From positions 62,001 to 126,000 of the forward strand of contig NZ_PVMZ01000017.1 of NCBI RefSeq assembly GCF_003001815.1: 64,000 nt of DNA, read 5' to 3'. The stretch's first letter is position 1. Every line of letters starts with the position of its first letter. Below the pieces are notes generated by a model. That model made no database searches. It was not told the DNA's origin and saw only the letters and a program-made list of their open reading frames with translations. This stretch comes from Actinoplanes italicus (lineage in GTDB: Bacteria > Actinomycetota > Actinomycetes > Mycobacteriales > Micromonosporaceae). Shown here in pieces: positions 16,390 to 25,227 of the stretch. The position numbers were made by a program, and so were the translations under genes.

Positions 16390-17619
16390 GTGACGGTTCC
16401 GCCGCCCGAGGACCGCACTACCGGCTCCCGGCCGGCCGGTGCGGCCGACCTCGCAGCCCGTCCCCGCATCCGCCTCTCTCTGCTGCTGCTCGCCTACTGC
16501 GCCTTCATCAGCCTCGGCCTGCCCGACGGACTGCTCGGCGTCGGCTGGCCGTCGATGGCCGACAGCCTGCGACTGTCCACCGACACCGTCGGCGTCCTGC
16601 TGTTCGTCGGCATGATCGGCTACCTGGCCTCGAGCATCATGACCGGGTTCAGTCTCGACCGCCTCGGTGTGGGCCGGCTGCTGGCCGGCAGTACGGCCCT
16701 CGCGGGCGCCGCCCTCGTCGGGTACGCCGTCACGCCGTCGCTGGCCGTGTTGATCCCGTGCGCACTGGTGGCCGGCTTCGGGGGCGGCGGCATCGACGCG
16801 GGCCTCAACGCCTACGCGGCCGGCGCGTTCGGCGCCCGGCAGATGAACTGGCTGCACGCCTTCTTCGGTCTCGGCGTGGCCATCGGGCCGATGATCATGA
16901 CCGCGGTGATCAGCGGCGGCCTGTCGTGGCGGTGGGGCTACGCGATCGTCGCCACCGCCCAGCTGCTGCTGGCGATCGCGTTCACGCTGACCATCCGCTC
17001 CTGGAGGTCCGGCCCGGGCACGCCCGAACCGGCGCCGACGATCCAGCCACGCGTCGCGGAGACCCTGCGCATGCCGGCCGTCTGGCTCGGCGTCGCGGCG
17101 TTCGGCGTCTATGTGGGCGCCGAGGTCACGACCGGCCTCTGGGCGTTCCTGCTGCTCACCGAGGATCGCGGGATGAGCGCCGCGATCGCGGGGCTCTGCG
17201 TCTCGGCGTACTGGGGAAGCCTGTTCGCCGGCCGGGTAGTGCAGGGATTCACCGTCGAACACCTGGGCACCGGCCGTACCCTGGTCGCAGGTCTGGCAGG
17301 GATGCTGACCGGATCCGTGCTGGTGGCCGTCCCGGGGCCGGGCTGGCTGGCGGTCACCGGCCTGATACTGATCGGCTTCTCCGCCGCCCCGGTGTTCCCG
17401 CTGCTGACACTGACGACCGCCGACCGGGTGGGGGAGAGGCACGCGAACCGGGCCATCGGTCTGCAGATGGCGGCGGCGGCCGGGATCGGCGGGGCGGTCA
17501 TCCCCTCCGGCGCCGGTGTGATCATCGAGCGGGTCGGGGCGGAGACCCTCGGCCCGATGCTGGTCGTGCTGTGTCTGGTCCTGCCCGCGCTGTATGCGGT
17601 CATGACGCGCCGCCGCTGA
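16390..17619 (+). CDS. MFS transporter
   Basis: 409 residues with about 12 transmembrane helices in two six-helix halves. The N-terminal half has FISLGLPDGLLGVGWPSMADSL and a loop motif GFSLDRLGVGRLLAGS; the middle has LNAYAAGAFGARQMNWLHAFFGLGVAIGP. These suit the FucP/YbcL-like branch of sugar or small-molecule transporters, but the substrate is unknown. Start GTG 16390. The GH120 xylosidase follows in the same direction with its own promoter. Confidence 0.85.
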   Translation: MTVPPPEDRTTGSRPAGAADLAARPRIRLSLLLLAYCAFISLGLPDGLLGVGWPSMADSLRLSTDTVGVLLFVGMIGYLASSIMTGFSLDRLGVGRLLAGSTALAGAALVGYAVTPSLAVLIPCALVAGFGGGGIDAGLNAYAAGAFGARQMNWLHAFFGLGVAIGPMIMTAVISGGLSWRWGYAIVATAQLLLAIAFTLTIRSWRSGPGTPEPAPTIQPRVAETLRMPAVWLGVAAFGVYVGAEVTTGLWAFLLLTEDRGMSAAIAGLCVSAYWGSLFAGRVVQGFTVEHLGTGRTLVAGLAGMLTGSVLVAVPGPGWLAVTGLILIGFSAAPVFPLLTLTTADRVGERHANRAIGLQMAAAAGIGGAVIPSGAGVIIERVGAETLGPMLVVLCLVLPALYAVMTRRR

Positions 17620-17623
17620 CTCC

Positions 17624-17652
17624 TTGACAAGCCCCGGAGCACTTCCTAGCTT
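17624..17652 (+). promoter_or_regulatory. Sigma-70-like promoter of the GH120 gene
   Basis: TTGACA (17624-17629) and TAGCTT (17647-17652) are separated by 17 bp, close to the housekeeping consensus. The start codon is 72 bp further on, leaving a leader that holds a CGAAACTTTCG palindrome. Confidence 0.6.
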
Positions 17653-17675
17653 TGGCGCATATTCCGATACGACAC

Positions 17676-17686
17676 CGAAACTTTCG
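17676..17686. promoter_or_regulatory. CGAAACTTTCG operator-like palindrome
   Basis: A perfect 5-1-5 inverted repeat in the leader of the beta-xylosidase gene, about 24 bp after the predicted -10. It matches, from memory, the CGAA-N-TTCG type site described for xylan regulators in Streptomyces. Similar one- or two-mismatch motifs occur upstream of the GH10 xylanase (53048, 53135). Confidence 0.5.
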
Positions 17687-17724
17687 CTCTCGAGAGGTCG
17701 AGTGACGACAGAAGGGCACCAGAG

Positions 17725-19692
17725 ATGACTTCGCTGCTCCACGTGGCGACCACCGGATCCGACGACGCCGACGGCTCGGCGGAGCGCCCGTTCCGGACCA
17801 TCAACCGGGCCGCCGAGCTCGCCCGCCCCGGTGACACCGTGGTCGTGCACGCCGGCGAGTACCGGGAGTGGGTGAAGCCCCGGCGCGGCGGCCTGAGCGA
17901 CAGCCGCCGGATCACCTACCAGGCCGCCGAGGGCGAACACGTCGTCATCAAGGGCTCCGAGCGCATCACCGGCTGGACACCCGACGAGGGCACGGTGTGG
18001 ACCGCGACCGTCCCGAACACGCTGTTCGGCGAGTTCAACCCGTTCGCCGAGGAGCTCGCCGGCGACTGGGTGGTCCACGCCGAGAAGGGCCCCCGCAAGC
18101 ACCTCGGCGACGTCTACCTCAACGGCCTCAGCTTCTACGAGGCCGGCTCCCGCGCCGAGGTCTCCGCTCCCGAGAAGCGGACCGAGGTGATCGACAACTG
18201 GACCCGTACCGTCGACCGGGTCCGCAACCCGGAACAGACCCTGCTGGTCTGGTACGCGGAGGTCGGCGCCGAGGCGACCACGATCTGGGCCAACTTCCAG
18301 GGCGCTGACCCCAACGCCGAACTGGTCGAGATCAACGTACGCCGGTCGGTGTTCTACCCGCTCGTCCCGCACCTGGACTACATCACCGTCCGCGGCTTCG
18401 AGCTCGCCCAGGCCGCCACCCCGTGGACCCCGCCCACCGCCGACCAGCCCGGCCTCATCGGCCCCCACTGGTCCAAGGGCTGGATCATCGAGGACAACGT
18501 CATCCACGACGCGAAGTGCTCGGCGATCTCGCTCGGCAAGGAGGCCTCGACCGGCCACAACTACGCCACCGAGCGCGGCGACAAGCCCGGCTACCAGTAC
18601 CAGCTCGAGTCGGTCTTCTCCGCCCGGCAGATCGGCTGGGACAAGGAGCACATCGGCTCGCACGTCATCCGCCGCAACCACATCTACGACTGCGGGCAGA
18701 ACGGCATCGTCGGTCACCTCGGCTGCGTGTTCTCCACCATCGAGGACAACCACATCCACCACATCGCGGTCAAACGCGAGTTCTACGGGTACGAGATCGG
18801 CGGCATCAAGCTGCACGCGGCGATCGACGTCGAGATCCGGCACAACCGCATCCACGACTGCTCGCTCGGTACCTGGCTGGACTGGCAGACGCAGGGCACC
18901 CGGGTGTCGCGCAACGTCTACCACGACAACAGCCGTGACCTGTTCATCGAGGTCAGCCACGGGCCGTTCCTGGTCGAGCACAACGTCCTCGCCTCACCGG
19001 CGGCGCTGGAGCTGTGGAGCCAGGGCGGCGCGTTCGTCAACAACCTGCTCCTGGGCACACTGTGGGTCGAGCCGGTGATGGACCGTGCCACCCCGTACCA
19101 CCGGCCGCACAGCACTCAGGTCGCCGGCTACGCGTTCATCGTCGGCGGCGACGACCGCTGGATCGGCAACGTTTTCATCGGCGGGGACCGCGCGGCCGCG
19201 TACGGCGCCATGCCCGAGGGCATGTCGGAGGCGGCCGCCGGCACCCAGGGCTACGACGGCTTCCCGGCGTCGTTCGAGGAGTACCTGCGGCGCATCGAGG
19301 AGCAGCCGCCCGGCGACCACCAGCGGTATCTGAACGTCAAGCAGGCCGTCTACGCCCGGCAGAACGTGTACGCGGCGGGCGCCCGCCCGTTCGCCGGCGA
19401 GAGCGGCGCGGTGACCCTCGACGGCGTGTCCGCGTCGGTCGTCGCCGAGGGCGACGAGGTCTACCTGGTGGCCGACCTGCCGGCGGGCTTCGACGCCGCC
19501 GGTCTCGCGCCGGTCGGCGGCCGTGACCTGGAGCGGGTCCGGTTCGCCGACGCCGAGTTCGAGGAGCGCGACGGCAGCCCCGCGGTCATCAGCACCGACC
19601 TGACCGGTGTTGCCAAGGACGCGGGCCGGAGTTACGCGGCGGGCCCGCTCGCCGGCCTCACCGCGGGCAGCCACCGGGTACGCATCTGGTGA
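17725..19692 (+). CDS. GH120-type beta-xylosidase (right-handed beta-helix)
   Basis: 655 residues without a signal peptide, so probably cytoplasmic. The start HVATTGSDDADGSAERPFRTINRAAELARPGDTVVVHAGEYREWV, then GDVYLNGLSFYE and VEINVRRSVFYPLV, match beta-helix GH120 beta-xylosidases. The coil region has WLDWQ with Asp386 and FIEVSHG with Glu409, exactly 23 residues apart, as between the nucleophile and acid/base of characterised GH120 xylosidase. Predicted job: hydrolysis of imported xylo-oligosaccharides to xylose. A sigma-70 promoter and a CGAAACTTTCG palindrome lie upstream and a strong terminator downstream, so the gene is monocistronic. Confidence 0.72.
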   Translation: MTSLLHVATTGSDDADGSAERPFRTINRAAELARPGDTVVVHAGEYREWVKPRRGGLSDSRRITYQAAEGEHVVIKGSERITGWTPDEGTVWTATVPNTLFGEFNPFAEELAGDWVVHAEKGPRKHLGDVYLNGLSFYEAGSRAEVSAPEKRTEVIDNWTRTVDRVRNPEQTLLVWYAEVGAEATTIWANFQGADPNAELVEINVRRSVFYPLVPHLDYITVRGFELAQAATPWTPPTADQPGLIGPHWSKGWIIEDNVIHDAKCSAISLGKEASTGHNYATERGDKPGYQYQLESVFSARQIGWDKEHIGSHVIRRNHIYDCGQNGIVGHLGCVFSTIEDNHIHHIAVKREFYGYEIGGIKLHAAIDVEIRHNRIHDCSLGTWLDWQTQGTRVSRNVYHDNSRDLFIEVSHGPFLVEHNVLASPAALELWSQGGAFVNNLLLGTLWVEPVMDRATPYHRPHSTQVAGYAFIVGGDDRWIGNVFIGGDRAAAYGAMPEGMSEAAAGTQGYDGFPASFEEYLRRIEEQPPGDHQRYLNVKQAVYARQNVYAAGARPFAGESGAVTLDGVSASVVAEGDEVYLVADLPAGFDAAGLAPVGGRDLERVRFADAEFEERDGSPAVISTDLTGVAKDAGRSYAAGPLAGLTAGSHRVRIW

Positions 19693-19694
19693 AC

Positions 19695-19740
19695 ACCGGC
19701 GAGGGCTGCCACCGCGACGCCGGAGGCAGCCCTCGCCGGT
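19695..19740 (+). terminator. Rho-independent-type terminator after GH120
   Basis: Perfect 16-bp arms (19695-19710 and 19725-19740, starting ACCGGCGAGG and ending CTCGCCGGT) with a 14-bp loop, beginning 2 bp after the stop codon. No T tract follows, as is usual in actinomycetes. Confidence 0.8.
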
Positions 19741-19798
19741 CGGGCTGAAGTGATCCAGATCAACAGCGGCCCCGCGCGGCCCGCAGTAGCGTGGCGGC

Positions 19799-20785
19799 GT
19801 GTCTTTGAAAGCAGATCTGACGACCGCCGACCTCAACGAGATCCGGCAGACCGCCCTGGGCACGGCCGACCCGCTCGGCGTCGCCGCCGACCTGGGGCGC
19901 GCCGCCGAGAACGGCGGTCTCGCCGACCCCCAGGACGCGGGCCTCGCGCTCAGCCTCGCCGCCGAGATCGCGGAGAGCCGTTCGAAACTCGACGCCGCGC
20001 AGCGGTATGCCGACGCGGCGGTCTCCGCGTACGGTGACCGCGACGACAGTCAGTCCGCCGCCGCGCGGGCCCTGCGTGCGCGGATCCTGTTCCGGAACGG
20101 ACGCGCCGACGAGGCGAACGAGATCGTCGAGCCACTGCGTCCGCTGCTCACGCAACAGCCGGACGCGGCCGCCTACGTCACCGCGGCCCTGGTCGTCGGC
20201 GGCCGGGCCCGCGACGCGGAGAAGTGGCTGACCGAGGCGGTCCAGGAGGTGGTCGCCGAACGCGGTGTCACCGAGCCGGCCGACGCCGACGACGCCGGTG
20301 TGCTGTTCTTCCTGCTGCAGCAGCGGCACCGGCTGCGGCACGCCTTGGGCCTGCAGCACGACACCCACGACAACCTCGCCGAGCGGCTCGAGACGCGGCT
20401 CGCCAACGCCGGCGCGCAGTCGGCCGCCGCACCCGCCGCCGACCTGGTGTTCTGGCCGCGGGCGGAGTTCGACCGGCTCGTGAAGCAGACCGACGCCTAC
20501 GGCGCGACGTGGGACGAGCACCGGGCCCGGCTGGAACAGGAACTGGTTCGCCAGACCGGGGCCGGCCGCACCGGGCTGGCCGTGTTGCCGGGTTCGGTCG
20601 ACGCGCTGACCGCCCAGGCCGGGATCGGCGGTGACCCGGTGTCGTCCGACAACCGGGCCGCTTACGCCCGCACCCTGGCCACTGGCGCCGCGCGGCTCCC
20701 GTGGCCGCCGGAGCGCAACGGCGCCTGCTGGTGCGGTTCCGGCCTGAAGTACAAGAAGTGCTGCCTGCCGCGTTCCCGCGGCTGA
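19799..20785 (+). CDS. TPR-like protein with C-terminal SEC-C zinc motif
   Basis: 328 residues. The N-terminal two thirds are helical repeats (AGLALSLAAEIAESRSKLDAAQRYADAAVSAY, ALRARILFRNGRADEANEIVEPL), which look TPR-like. The last 25 residues are a SEC-C motif, NGACWCGSGLKYKKCC, a zinc-binding tail like that of SecA and many stand-alone bacterial proteins. Function unknown; binding to protein or nucleic-acid partners is plausible. Start GTG 19799. Confidence 0.8.
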   Translation: MSLKADLTTADLNEIRQTALGTADPLGVAADLGRAAENGGLADPQDAGLALSLAAEIAESRSKLDAAQRYADAAVSAYGDRDDSQSAAARALRARILFRNGRADEANEIVEPLRPLLTQQPDAAAYVTAALVVGGRARDAEKWLTEAVQEVVAERGVTEPADADDAGVLFFLLQQRHRLRHALGLQHDTHDNLAERLETRLANAGAQSAAAPAADLVFWPRAEFDRLVKQTDAYGATWDEHRARLEQELVRQTGAGRTGLAVLPGSVDALTAQAGIGGDPVSSDNRAAYARTLATGAARLPWPPERNGACWCGSGLKYKKCCLPRSRG

Positions 20786-20815
20786 CGGCCGAAGCCGCCC
20801 AGGCCGACCTCCGGC

Positions 20816-20843
20816 GGAGGCGGGTCCCCACCGGCCCGCCTCC
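20816..20843. terminator. Terminator between convergent SEC-C and Clp-N genes
   Basis: GGAGGCGGG (20816-20824) and CCCGCCTCC (20835-20843) form a 9-bp stem with a 10-bp loop in the spacer between two convergent genes. Confidence 0.6.
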
Positions 20844-20955
20844 CGCGCAGGTCTGGTGGGAATGCCGCCGCCGGGGCGCCGCCCGAATGCCGCCGGGCGT
20901 GGCGCCGCCGGGAGTGGCGTCGCGGGGCAGTCCGCTTGCCGGGCGAACGTCGCGG

Positions 20956-21933
20956 TCACGCCGCCCGGGCGGTGCCGGCCAGCGCGGATGCCGGCTTCCG
21001 CGGATCCCACCCCAGTGCCCGGAGCACACGGCCCGCCCGCGTGCCCGGGTAGCCGGTGATCGCCCGCAGCAGCGCGTCCGTGTCCCGTGGCCAGCCCGGG
21101 CCGGCCTTGAGCAGGCTCTTCAGCGGCACCTCGTCATCGCCGGTCTCGGCCGCGACCGCGGCCGCCAGCTCGTCCGGGTCCAGGGCGGCGAGCATGGCCC
21201 GGGTGCCGTCGTACAGGCCGGCGGCCCCACTCGCGAGGTGCGGATAGGCCTCGGCGACCTGGAACGTCGACACCATCGCCAGCAGCACGTCGTCGGTGCG
21301 GGCCGGGCGCCCCAGACGCTTGGCCATGTCGTCGGCCTCCAGCGACGCCCACAGCACCGGCGCCGCCGCGTAGTCGACGGTCGCCCGCGTCACCACCGAC
21401 ATCAGGAAGTCACGCAGGCCGCGCCCGCGGTACCGCTGCCGGCCGATCAGCCGGTCGCGTACCGGCCGCAGCGCCAGGGGCAGCCGTTCCACGCGAGTCG
21501 GCGGCTGCCCGGTCCGCAGCGCCCGCCGTACCGCCTCGACGTCGGCGCCGCAGAACCGCAGCAGGGTGACCGCTCCGGTACCCGGATCGTCGAGGATCGT
21601 GGCCAGCAGCTGCCGCGACGTGCGGGTGCCCGAGTGATAGGCCGCGCAGCGCACCAGCGCGGCCCGCACCCCGGCGGTCAGCGGCAGCGTCGCGTGCCCC
21701 CGGACGATCGCCGCCACCGGCGGGGCCGGGCCGTCGCCGATCACCCGCTCCCGCAGCACCGTGCGGATCACCACGGGCGTGACGTCGAACGCGTCGAGCA
21801 GCGCCGCGACGTCGGGCGCGGCACCGGCCATCCCGGCCAGCAGATGGACGGTGCCGAGCTCGTCGCGGGCCGCGGCCCGGGCGGTGGCGAGAACTGCGGG
21901 GAACCGGTCGTCGCCGGTGAACGTGACAGCCAT
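20956..21933 (-). CDS. Stand-alone Clp N-terminal-domain protein
   Basis: 325 residues. Two Clp_N-type helical repeats are readable: ARAAARDELGTVHLLAGMAGAAPDVAALLDAFDV, and AYHSGTRTSRQLLATILDDPGTGAVTLLRFCGADV. No AAA+ Walker motifs are present, so it is not a ClpC/ClpA unfoldase. The C-terminal part (VDYAAAPVLWASLEADDMAKRLGRPARTDDVLLAMVSTF) resembles a third, weaker repeat. Such proteins may act as adaptors or simply share the fold. ATG 21933 starts the conserved part; the upstream in-frame extension has no ribosome site. Confidence 0.7.
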   Translation of the reverse strand: MAVTFTGDDRFPAVLATARAAARDELGTVHLLAGMAGAAPDVAALLDAFDVTPVVIRTVLRERVIGDGPAPPVAAIVRGHATLPLTAGVRAALVRCAAYHSGTRTSRQLLATILDDPGTGAVTLLRFCGADVEAVRRALRTGQPPTRVERLPLALRPVRDRLIGRQRYRGRGLRDFLMSVVTRATVDYAAAPVLWASLEADDMAKRLGRPARTDDVLLAMVSTFQVAEAYPHLASGAAGLYDGTRAMLAALDPDELAAAVAAETGDDEVPLKSLLKAGPGWPRDTDALLRAITGYPGTRAGRVLRALGWDPRKPASALAGTARAA

Positions 21934-22018
21934 GGAAGAGAATCTAGGGATCGCGGCGGCCCGGCGCGTCTGACCGTGAGCCACACTCGCCTCTAACCAA
22001 AGTCATAGGCGCGGCCGG

Positions 22019-23359
22019 TCAGGCTATGTCGATGGCGTCCAGTTCGGCGTAGTTCGCACCCTTGCCGTACGAGATCGTGTTGGTCCCGGCCCTCAAAGTC
22101 ACCTCCCGCTCGCTGACCTGCCAGTTGTCCCAGCCGGTGAACGGATAGTCCGCGGTGCCGGCCGCGGTGCCGTTGACGAACACGCTGTGACTCGCCGCGC
22201 CCGCGTCGGAGCCGTTGGCGAACCGGGTGTACAGCCGATAGGTGCCGGCCCGCGGCACGTACACGCTGAAGGTGACCCGGCTGTCGTCGAAGTCGATCCC
22301 GCCGACGACCACACCGTTGCTCGCCCCGCCCGCGGCGTACCGGGCGTTGGCACGGGTGAAGGCGGCGTCCTCGGCCTCGTAGCGGATCTTCGCGCCGTCG
22401 ACGATCGGCCGGCTGCCCTGCCAGTCGAGCCGCTGCGAGTACATGGCCCGGTAGCCGAACCCGGCGTTCCAGCCGTGGAACACGATCCGGTCCCGGCCGT
22501 CCGGCCCGGTCACCACGTCCTGCCCGCCGGGCCCGCGCACCGTGCCGGCGAACGCGTCGGTGGTCATCAGCGGAGATTCAGCCTTGGTGTACGGGCCACG
22601 CAGGCTCGGCGATGTGGCGTAACCGCTCATGTAGCTGCCGTTGCCGAAGAAGTTCGCCGAGTAGAACAGCACGTACGTGCCGCCCCGCTTCCACAGTGTC
22701 GGCGCCTCGACGAGCGTGCCCTCGAACGGCTTGTTCTGCTTGATCAGCTGTGTCTCGGCGCCGGTCCGCCGCAGACCGTCCGCGCTGACCTGCTGCAGCC
22801 GCAGCCAGGTGTCCTGCGCGCAGCAGTTGCCGTCGTTCTTCCACAGCATGTAGCGGCGGCCGTTCTCGGTGTACGACGACGCGTCGATCGCGCCGCCGAT
22901 CTCCGGTGTGCACACCAGCGACGTGTCCCGGGGCACGAACGGGCCGCCCGGCGACGTGGCCGTGGCCGCGCCGATGCACTGCTTGCCGGACGCCCGGTCG
23001 TGCGCGGTGTACCACATGACGAAGCTGCGCGGCCCGGTCGCGAAGACCTCCGGCGCCCACACGCCCCGGTCACCGGAGCCGCCCGGCGGGAACGTCCAGT
23101 CGTCGTCGACCCAGGCGCCCAGCGTCGGCAGCGCGTCGCTCTCCTGCACCGTCCAGCTCACGAGGTCGGTCGAGGTGGCCCACCTGATGTTCCGGCCGTC
23201 GCTGTTGGTGGCGTAGGCGTAGTAGGTGCGGCCGACCTTCATGACGTCCGGATCGGCGAAGTTCTGGTCGATGACGGGGCCGGACACCACAGCTGCGGAC
23301 GGCGCGGTGAGCAGGCCGGCGGCCAGCGCGACGGCGGCTGCCAGGCTGGACAGGAACAT
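22019..23359 (-). CDS. Secreted GH43-family glycosidase with C-terminal CBM35-like domain
   Basis: 446 residues with a signal peptide (MFLSSLAAAVALAAGLLTAPSAA). The five-bladed propeller of GH43 shows its catalytic residues: Asp in DQNFADPDVM (near 36), a central Asp in GGAIDASSY, and the acid Glu in TLVEAPTLW. The last 130 residues (IRYEAEDAAFTRANARYAAGGASNG ... YAELDAIDIA) form a beta-sandwich carbohydrate-binding module of the CBM35/CBM6 type. Likely substrate: arabinan, arabinoxylan or xylo-oligosaccharides; the exact activity is not readable. Confidence 0.8.
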   Translation of the reverse strand: MFLSSLAAAVALAAGLLTAPSAAVVSGPVIDQNFADPDVMKVGRTYYAYATNSDGRNIRWATSTDLVSWTVQESDALPTLGAWVDDDWTFPPGGSGDRGVWAPEVFATGPRSFVMWYTAHDRASGKQCIGAATATSPGGPFVPRDTSLVCTPEIGGAIDASSYTENGRRYMLWKNDGNCCAQDTWLRLQQVSADGLRRTGAETQLIKQNKPFEGTLVEAPTLWKRGGTYVLFYSANFFGNGSYMSGYATSPSLRGPYTKAESPLMTTDAFAGTVRGPGGQDVVTGPDGRDRIVFHGWNAGFGYRAMYSQRLDWQGSRPIVDGAKIRYEAEDAAFTRANARYAAGGASNGVVVGGIDFDDSRVTFSVYVPRAGTYRLYTRFANGSDAGAASHSVFVNGTAAGTADYPFTGWDNWQVSEREVTLRAGTNTISYGKGANYAELDAIDIA

Positions 23360-23360
23360 G

Positions 23361-23388
23361 GGATCTCCACTCGGGTCGGCGGAGATCC
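23361..23388. promoter_or_regulatory. Inverted repeat in the leader of the GH43 gene
   Basis: GGATCTCC (23361-23368) and GGAGATCC (23381-23388) are perfect 8-bp arms around a 12-bp spacer immediately upstream of the start codon. It could be a repressor site or an RNA hairpin; it also contains the GGAG ribosome site. Confidence 0.4.
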
Positions 23389-23410
23389 ATCATTTCCCTC
23401 CTTCGTGGAT

Positions 23411-25039
23411 CTATGTCAAGAGAAGGCTGTCGATCGTGGATTGGCGGCCGCCGCGGGTCCTCTTCACCGCGTACATGGCGGCGTCGGCGCGGGCCATCAG
23501 CTCCTCGGGGTCGTTCTCCCCGTACGCCGACCAGGCGACACCCAGGCTGGCCTGCGGCACCAGCGTGTCACCGGCCACCCGGACCCGCGCTGCGCTCAAC
23601 GCCGCGAGCAGGTCGGCGCCGATCCGGTCGGCGTGCTCGGGGCCGGCCACATCACGGCAGACCGCCACGAACTCGTCGCCGCCGATCCGGCCGACGATCG
23701 CGCCGGGCGGCACCGCTCCGCGCAGGCTGACCGACACCTGGCTCAGCAGAAGGTCGCCGGCCGCGTGCCCGTACCGATCGTTGATGGGCTTGAAGGAATT
23801 GAGGTCCAGGAAGATCACCGCCGTGCCGGCGTGCCGGTCCGCGGCACCGAGCGCCTCGTCCAGCGCCGCCATCGTCGCGGCCCGGTTGTGGCATCCGGTC
23901 AGCGCGTCGAAGGTGGCCTGCCGCCACAGCCGCTCACGCAGCAGCGCCTCCTCGGTGACATCGGCCAGGCACGCGATGGCCCCGGTGACCGCGCCGGAAT
24001 CGTCGGTCAGCGCCCGCAGATTCGCCCGGATCCGGCGGGTGCCCGCGCCCGGCTCGCGACGGCCGTACTCCAGGTCGGTGTCCTGCCCGGTGAGCACCCC
24101 GGCCAGTGCACCCGCGACCACGGCCCGGTCGGCCGGCTCGACGAGGTCCAGGACCGTCTCGGCGAGCGCGTCACCGATCTGGGCCCTCAGATGCCGCGCG
24201 GCCTGTTCGTTGAGGAAGGTGATGCCACCGTCGTGGCCGGCCTGCAGGATGGCCAGGGGGATCGTCTCGGTGAGCCGCCGCATCAGCTGCTCGGCGGCCC
24301 GGACCGCCTCCTGTGCGGCCATCTCGTCGGAGATGTCCAGCATCTCGGCGACCACCCGGGGGTTCTCCGGGTCGGCGAGGTAGTTGTGGTTGGTCACCTC
24401 GAACCACACGGTGTGCCCGTTGCGGTGAAGGTGACGCAGCCGCACCCGGCGCGCCGACCCGGACGGGGTGCCGATCATGTCCAACCAGCTCGTGATGGCC
24501 CGCTCCTGGTCGTCGGGGTGGACGAGCTCGAGGGTGCGCTGGCCGATCAGCTGGGCGGGGGACCAGCCGAGCAGCGGGTCGATCTCGGGGCCGACGTCGG
24601 TCACCACCGACGTCGGGTTCTTGACCATCGTGACCATGCGGGGCCGGACGAGTTCGGGGTCCAGGGCCAGTTCCGCCGAGAGACCGGACCCGCTGACGAT
24701 GCCCAGGTAGACCCCGAACCGGTGGGTGGCGTCGACGAAGTTGATCCGGGCCGGGCGGTCCGGCGCGGCGGTCAGATGAACCGGGCAGCCGGCCGCACCT
24801 TCCGCGACGACCTTGATCCAGGTGTCGATGATCAGCCGATGGTCCTCCGTGACGGCCAGGCCGAGCATCGACGACGCACCGTCGATCGGGCGCAGGCCGA
24901 GAGCGGCGACCTCCGGGGGCATCGGCACGAACAGGCCGTTCGGCCCGATCGCCGCGATGAAGGCGTCAGGCTCCTTCGCCACCACGGCGGCGAGGACGGC
25001 ATCCCGGTCCTCTGGTTTCATCATCTGCTGGTCGGCCAT
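23411..25039 (-). CDS. PAS-PAS-GGDEF diguanylate cyclase
   Basis: 542 residues. Two PAS-like sensor regions (about 125-240: PEIDPLLGWSPAQLIGQRTLELVHPDDQERAITSW; and 250-365: ETIPLAILQAGHDGGITFLNEQAARHLRAQIG) precede a complete GGDEF domain. The active-site loop reads RIGGDEFVAV, and FLDLNSFKPINDRYGHAAGD supplies the metal-binding Asp. No EAL domain is present, so the protein should make cyclic di-GMP. There are no transmembrane helices, suggesting cytoplasmic signals. It is divergent from the ABC sugar operon. Confidence 0.88.
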   Translation of the reverse strand: MADQQMMKPEDRDAVLAAVVAKEPDAFIAAIGPNGLFVPMPPEVAALGLRPIDGASSMLGLAVTEDHRLIIDTWIKVVAEGAAGCPVHLTAAPDRPARINFVDATHRFGVYLGIVSGSGLSAELALDPELVRPRMVTMVKNPTSVVTDVGPEIDPLLGWSPAQLIGQRTLELVHPDDQERAITSWLDMIGTPSGSARRVRLRHLHRNGHTVWFEVTNHNYLADPENPRVVAEMLDISDEMAAQEAVRAAEQLMRRLTETIPLAILQAGHDGGITFLNEQAARHLRAQIGDALAETVLDLVEPADRAVVAGALAGVLTGQDTDLEYGRREPGAGTRRIRANLRALTDDSGAVTGAIACLADVTEEALLRERLWRQATFDALTGCHNRAATMAALDEALGAADRHAGTAVIFLDLNSFKPINDRYGHAAGDLLLSQVSVSLRGAVPPGAIVGRIGGDEFVAVCRDVAGPEHADRIGADLLAALSAARVRVAGDTLVPQASLGVAWSAYGENDPEELMARADAAMYAVKRTRGGRQSTIDSLLLT

Positions 25040-25101
25040 GAGCCTTCACATCGGCGCCGCGGCGGCGAGTTGAGCCTTTTCGAGATGACAATCACGGCTG
25101 C

Positions 25102-25133
25102 TTGTCAGGGCCTTCCGAATATTGTCAGGACAA
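25102..25133. promoter_or_regulatory. TTGTCAGG repeats / TTGTCAGGACAA palindrome
   Basis: TTGTCAGG occurs at 25102-25109 and again at 25122-25129, exactly 20 bp apart (two helical turns). The second copy extends to TTGTC-AG-GACAA (25122-25133). The site lies in the divergent gap between the GGDEF gene and the ABC sugar operon and is a candidate repressor site for the latter. Confidence 0.4.
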
Positions 25134-25227
25134 AGTATTGACCTTGGGCACAGTGCGTCACAGGCTGCACTCAACACCACGAAACGAACCCGAAACACAT
25201 GCCACGGCCTGTTGAGAGAGGACTCTC

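Noticed and set aside
16336..18981. 881-codon open frame antisense to the MFS and GH120 genes
   Set aside because: Asp/Gly/Arg-rich shadow of two well-supported plus-strand genes.
22187..25141. Very long open frame antisense to the GH43 and GGDEF genes
   Set aside because: It is a GC-bias shadow: its product is Arg/Gly/Val-rich without domains, while the opposite strand encodes two complete recognisable proteins.
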